Both the position numbers and the translations under genes were made by a program. From Equadaptatus sp045642025 (lineage in GTDB: Bacteria; Synergistota; Synergistia; Synergistales; Synergistaceae): a DNA stretch of 33,181 bases. Of this stretch, positions 30,585 through 33,181 are shown piece by piece (the first letter of the stretch is position 1; every line of letters starts with the position of its first letter). Under the pieces are notes generated by a model. It saw nothing but the letters and a program-made list of their open reading frames with translations. It did not search any database and was not told the origin of the DNA. The stretch lies in assembly GCA_045642025.1 (NCBI GenBank), contig JAZUIB010000006.1, forward strand, positions 1 to 33,181, read 5' to 3'.

Positions 30585-31050
30585 AATCGCGCAACTCTTT
30601 TCCGTTTAATCTCCATGTAGTCCATTCGCTCATCGGCTTTGCGCCGTGCGCGCGGTAAAACTCTATACTTGGAGTATTCCAGTTAAGGCAGCACCACTCA
30701 AAGCGTTTACAGCCGCGCTCATTCGCAAGTTGCGCAAGGTAACTGAACAGAGCTTCGCCGCAGCCCTTTCCTCTGTACTCAGGCAGAACATACAAATCTT
30801 CCAGCCAAATGCCTGCACGGCCCACAAATGTTGAGAAATTCTGGAAAAACACCGCAAAACCTACATCCTTGCCGTCAAGCGAAACAAAAACGACTTCTGC
30901 TTCACGGCGCTCGAAAATTGACTGACGCAGCGTTTCAGATGTTGCCTCCACCTGATCTTCCATCTTCTCATATTCGGCAATTTTCTTAATAAAAAATAAT
31001 ATTTTCTCAGTTTCGCTTTCCTTGGCGCAACGCACTTCAATTATACTCAT
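30574..31050 (-). CDS. GNAT N-acetyltransferase (diamine/thialysine type)
   Basis: A 158-residue cytoplasmic acetyl-CoA-dependent acetyltransferase. The acetyl-CoA loop is LPEYRGKGCGEAL, preceded by the strand GIWLEDLYV. The stretch FAVFFQNFSTFVGRAGIWLE and the ending WNTPSIEFYRAHGAKPMSEW match the SSAT/thialysine acetyltransferase group, which acetylates small diamines or lysine analogues. The exact amine is inference. ATG 31050 overlaps the pyrR stop as ATGA. Confidence 0.85.
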   Translation of the reverse strand: MSIIEVRCAKESETEKILFFIKKIAEYEKMEDQVEATSETLRQSIFERREAEVVFVSLDGKDVGFAVFFQNFSTFVGRAGIWLEDLYVLPEYRGKGCGEALFSYLAQLANERGCKRFEWCCLNWNTPSIEFYRAHGAKPMSEWTTWRLNGKELRDYGI

Positions 31051-31589
31051 TTTGTCTCTCCGTAAAGTTCAACATCGTTTTTATCATCTACAGGCATAAT
31101 ACTGACATGCACATGTTCCTCGTGCGATGTAGGCACATTTTTACCGACAAAATCAGGGCGTATCGGCAATTCTCTGTGACCGCGGTCAACAAGCACCGCA
31201 AGACGAATTGCAGAGGGACGTCCGAAATCAAGAAGTGCTTCCATTGCGGCCCGAGCAGTTCTGCCTGTACAAAGCACATCATCAACAAGAACTGCCGTGC
31301 GTCCCTCAAGAGCGCAGGGAATATTGCTCTCGGCTGCCGCAGGCTTATTCTTAAGCACATCGATGTCATCTCTGTAAAGTGTAATATCAACCTCACCGAC
31401 AGGCACGTCAACATCTGCAAATTTTCTGATATTTTCGGCAAGAAGCTTCGCCAAAGGAATTCCGCGCCGCTTTATGCCCACCAGACAAACATCTTCAGCG
31501 CCGTTCGTCTTCTCAATTATTTCATGCGCTATTCTGGCTATTGAACGCAGCATCTGTGCTTCGTCCATAAGTTTTGCCTTAAGATCCAT
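31047..31589 (-). CDS. pyrR: Bifunctional pyr operon regulator / uracil phosphoribosyltransferase PyrR
   Basis: In Firmicutes PyrR binds pyr mRNA to control pyrimidine synthesis and has weak uracil phosphoribosyltransferase activity. The 180-residue protein has the type I PRTase fold with the PRPP loop AVLVDDVLCTGRTARAAM (99-116), the YRDD motif, the VGIKRRGIPLA strand and the ending ELPIRPDFVGKNVPTSHEEH. AGGTGA precedes ATG 31589. No pyr genes and no recognisable PyrR binding loop lie in the window; it follows lrgB by 24 bases, so it acts in trans or has a salvage role. Confidence 0.93.
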   Translation of the reverse strand: MDLKAKLMDEAQMLRSIARIAHEIIEKTNGAEDVCLVGIKRRGIPLAKLLAENIRKFADVDVPVGEVDITLYRDDIDVLKNKPAAAESNIPCALEGRTAVLVDDVLCTGRTARAAMEALLDFGRPSAIRLAVLVDRGHRELPIRPDFVGKNVPTSHEEHVHVSIMPVDDKNDVELYGETK

Positions 31590-31613
31590 CGTGTCACCTA
31601 AATTCCGAAGGTT

Positions 31614-32297
31614 TTATATCAGTTTCACAAATACATTTATAACAAAAACCGATATTATTCCTGTAACTATCAGCGAAAGACTGCTGAACGCGCCTTCAAC
31701 TTCTCCCATTTCCATAGCCTTGCTTGTGCCAATAACGTGGGAAGCAGTGCCCATTGCCACTCCCTTTGCAATGCGGTTGTTAATTCCGCACAGCTTGCAA
31801 AATTCCTCGCCGAACATATTGCCGCTGATTCCGGTAACGCAAATTGCGGCTACGGTGAGCGGCACACAGCCTCCAGCCTGCTCGCTCACGGAAATTCCTA
31901 TCGCAGTTGTAATCGATTTCGGCAGCAGACTGACGTAATCGTAGTGACCGAGTTTGAAAAGCACGGCAGCCGCGAAAATACATATACCATTTACCAAAAC
32001 TCCGGCCGCTATCGCTGAAAGAACCGCAGTAAGATTTCTTTTCAAAAGTTCAAACTGCTCGTATAACGGCACCGCAAGACAGACAGTTGCCGGTGTCAGA
32101 AGAACGGAGATAAATTTCGTATCCTTTGCATATTCGGCATAGTCAATCTTGAGAAGACTGATTGCGCCGATAGAAATAAAAATACCGAAAATCATCGGAT
32201 TAAGCAGCGGCGACTTGAAACGGCGCTTAACGGCACAGCCGAAAAGAAACGCGAACACAGTCACAAAAGAAGCAAAAAAAACAGAATCAAACTTCAT
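31614..32297 (-). CDS. lrgB: LrgB-family membrane protein
   Basis: A 227-residue polytopic protein of the LrgB/CidB (TIGR00659) family. It pairs with LrgA in murein hydrolase control or in pyruvate/glycolate import, depending on the organism. Family stretches are LLTPATVCLAVPLYEQFELL, SLLPKSITTAIGISVSEQAG and GTASHVIGTSKAMEMGEVEG. ATG 32297 has AGAGGC upstream and overlaps lrgA by 11 bases. A longer frame from 32435 only adds residues antisense-free but unlike the family, inside lrgA. Confidence 0.92.
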   Translation of the reverse strand: MKFDSVFFASFVTVFAFLFGCAVKRRFKSPLLNPMIFGIFISIGAISLLKIDYAEYAKDTKFISVLLTPATVCLAVPLYEQFELLKRNLTAVLSAIAAGVLVNGICIFAAAVLFKLGHYDYVSLLPKSITTAIGISVSEQAGGCVPLTVAAICVTGISGNMFGEEFCKLCGINNRIAKGVAMGTASHVIGTSKAMEMGEVEGAFSSLSLIVTGIISVFVINVFVKLI

Positions 32298-32658
32298 TAT
32301 CTTTGCCTCTTTTCGCGATTTTATCGGCAAAATACTGCGCTGTTCTGCCTGAAACAAACATAACAAAGAAGGTAGAGAGAAACGCCGCAGCAAAATACAG
32401 ATGCCACTTCGCTTCAAGACTGCCCCACACCTCAATAAGTCCGACCGCCGGAGGAATAAACATCACAGGCATAATCTCAATCAGAAAATCGGCAGTATCC
32501 TTCACCGCCGAAAGCTTAACCAACTTAAATTCCAGACACAAAAAGAGAATGCCTACGCCGTAAATTCCGGCGGGCACTGGAAAAGGCAGCATCGCATGCA
32601 AACATTCGCCGGCAAACGAAACAGCAAGTATGAGCGCAAATTGCTTCAGAAACTTCAT
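32287..32658 (-). CDS. lrgA: CidA/LrgA-family holin-like membrane protein
   Basis: A 123-residue protein with four membrane helices, holin-like in size. It shows the family start LKQFALILAVSFAGECLHAML, PFPVPAGIYGVGILFLCLEF, KLSAVKDTADFLIEIMPVMF and PPAVGLIE. It acts with LrgB. The ATG at 32658 is 8 bases after GGAG; an earlier in-frame TTG would abut that site. The promoter is so close that the mRNA probably begins at or just before the ribosome site. First gene of the lrgA-lrgB-pyrR-GNAT-L,D-transpeptidase operon. Confidence 0.92.
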   Translation of the reverse strand: MKFLKQFALILAVSFAGECLHAMLPFPVPAGIYGVGILFLCLEFKLVKLSAVKDTADFLIEIMPVMFIPPAVGLIEVWGSLEAKWHLYFAAAFLSTFFVMFVSGRTAQYFADKIAKRGKDNEV

Positions 32659-32675
32659 AAAATCACTCCGATACA

Positions 32676-32699
32676 ATTATACCGCAGATTAACATCTGC
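32676..32699 (-). promoter_or_regulatory. lrgA promoter with 16-bp palindrome in the spacer
   Basis: On the minus strand TATAAT is at 32676-32681. Two bases upstream starts GCAGAT-GTTA-ATCTGC (32684-32699), a perfect inverted repeat filling the spacer. No good -35 box is present, so the promoter is probably controlled by a protein binding this palindrome. The predicted leader is only about 11 bases. Confidence 0.6.
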
Positions 32700-32789
32700 C
32701 GCACATGTTTATTCATTCAGAAACTTTTTCTTATACAGCAAGAAACAAGCCGGACACTGCGCTTACGTTTCACGTACCGTAGTGGGACA

Positions 32790-32830
32790 AAAAAGCAGGA
32801 GACCGCATGCCTCAGTCTCCTGCCGTTTGT
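32790..32830. terminator. Bidirectional intrinsic terminator
   Basis: The 9-bp stem GCAGGAGAC / GTCTCCTGC has A6 before it (T6 on the minus strand) and GTTTGTTTT after it. It isolates the lrgA promoter from anything to the right. Confidence 0.8.
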
Positions 32831-32887
32831 TTTAGTACACGCTTTGTACAAAACCAAACATTACTTCATCATCTGTTCCTCGTCCGT

Positions 32888-33150
32888 TCAGGTTATCAAA
32901 ATATCTGCGTGTTTTTTTACTGCACCATCTATGTTTACAAAGCTTGCGCTTAAAAATCCCCGCCCAAAATATTTTAACAAAACTCTTGTTCACTTTTTTT
33001 CGTATTTTGAACCGCGAAAATTAACATGGGCGGAAATATGCAGTAACAGCAACAGTTTACAAACAGGCTGAGTTTATTTTTTCGTTGAAATCTTTTTTGC
33101 AATTTTTTGCCCCATATCTGCATTTATACCGCTTTCAGCACCCCGTATTT
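32888..33150 (-). pseudogene. Degraded reading frame or non-coding repeat, unassigned
   Basis: One minus-strand frame reads protein-like from about 33150 down to a TGA at 32888-32890 (for example INADMGQKIAKKIST, then HISAHVNFRGSKYEKK, then LLKYFGRGFLSASFVNIDGA). It is broken by an in-frame TAA and by the TGA at 32990-32992. It has no usable start or ribosome site. The last part faintly recalls IS200-type transposases (FGRGF), but this is not enough for a call. Nothing else is seen in 32700-33181 besides the terminator. Confidence 0.3.
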
Positions 33151-33181
33151 GAAAGTACCCCCCGATTTTCGCATTTGTTTT

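Noticed and set aside
31590..31613. PyrR-binding attenuator before pyrR
   Set aside because: The gap after lrgB is 24 bases and cannot hold a binding loop plus terminator; none is seen before lrgA either.
32888..32989. IS200/IS605 transposase fragment
   Set aside because: Only a FGRGF-type stretch recalls TnpA; the catalytic His-hydrophobe-His and Tyr parts are not visible.
32844..33071. A 75-codon plus-strand frame at the right edge
   Set aside because: It has no ribosome site or family and overlaps the degraded minus-strand frame; probably chance.

Overview
The window looks like bacterial chromosome from an organism with a Gram-negative type envelope: a TolC/MacA/MacB efflux path, a periplasmic Spy-like protein and an L,D-transpeptidase. 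It also carries genes more familiar from Firmicutes and related lineages: PyrR, LrgAB, a short YidC, Jag/KhpB and K+-dependent membrane pyrophosphatase. Together with the compact gene style and 4Fe-4S aldo/keto reductase this suggests an anaerobe such as a member of Synergistota (or possibly Negativicutes). That assignment is inference from gene content only; no rRNA is present.

Left to right: (1) bases 1-974 are gene-free, with terminators, MITE-like inverted repeats and short dispersed repeats. (2) 975-8109 (minus) is one envelope-stress/efflux operon: Spy-like protein, OmpR-type regulator, sensor kinase, TolC, MacA, MacB ATPase, MacB permease. An 11-bp-phased direct repeat at its promoter is a good operator candidate. 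(3) 8302-9618 (minus) has tRNA-Cys preceded by four tiny membrane proteins of the YqjD/YqjE (DUF883/DUF1469) type. (4) 9745-12851 (minus) is the rpmH-rnpA-yidD-yidC-jag cluster, followed by an Lgt-like membrane protein; divergent rpsT replaces the frequently adjacent dnaA. (5) 13504-20403 (minus) has pfkA, the dnaG-rpoD pair (RpoD with a very long Lys/Glu-rich N-terminus) and hppA. (6) 20581-23431 has an AI-2E family permease (minus) and a divergent aldo/keto reductase plus DUF1893 pair.

(7) 23432-29900 is an accessory island. It contains a DUF4143 ATPase under a promoter embedded in a perfect 14-bp inverted repeat, and a small secreted Cys-containing peptide whose ribosome binding site lies in the arm of a terminator-like hairpin. 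It also has two unknown genes, an SPFH/zinc-ribbon protein with a membrane partner, an XRE regulator with a palindromic operator, 23-bp tandem repeats and a decapitated DUF4143 gene. Diverged copies of one terminator-containing repeat occur in it. (8) 29901-32658 (minus) is an lrgA-lrgB-pyrR-GNAT-L,D-transpeptidase operon with a palindrome in its promoter. (9) 32659-33181 is gene-free, with a bidirectional terminator and a degraded reading frame.

The most interesting parts are the regulatory architecture of the accessory island, the self-contained stress/efflux operon, and two core proteins with unusual tails (RpoD N-terminus, YidC C-terminus). No CRISPR array, intact transposase or phage module was seen.
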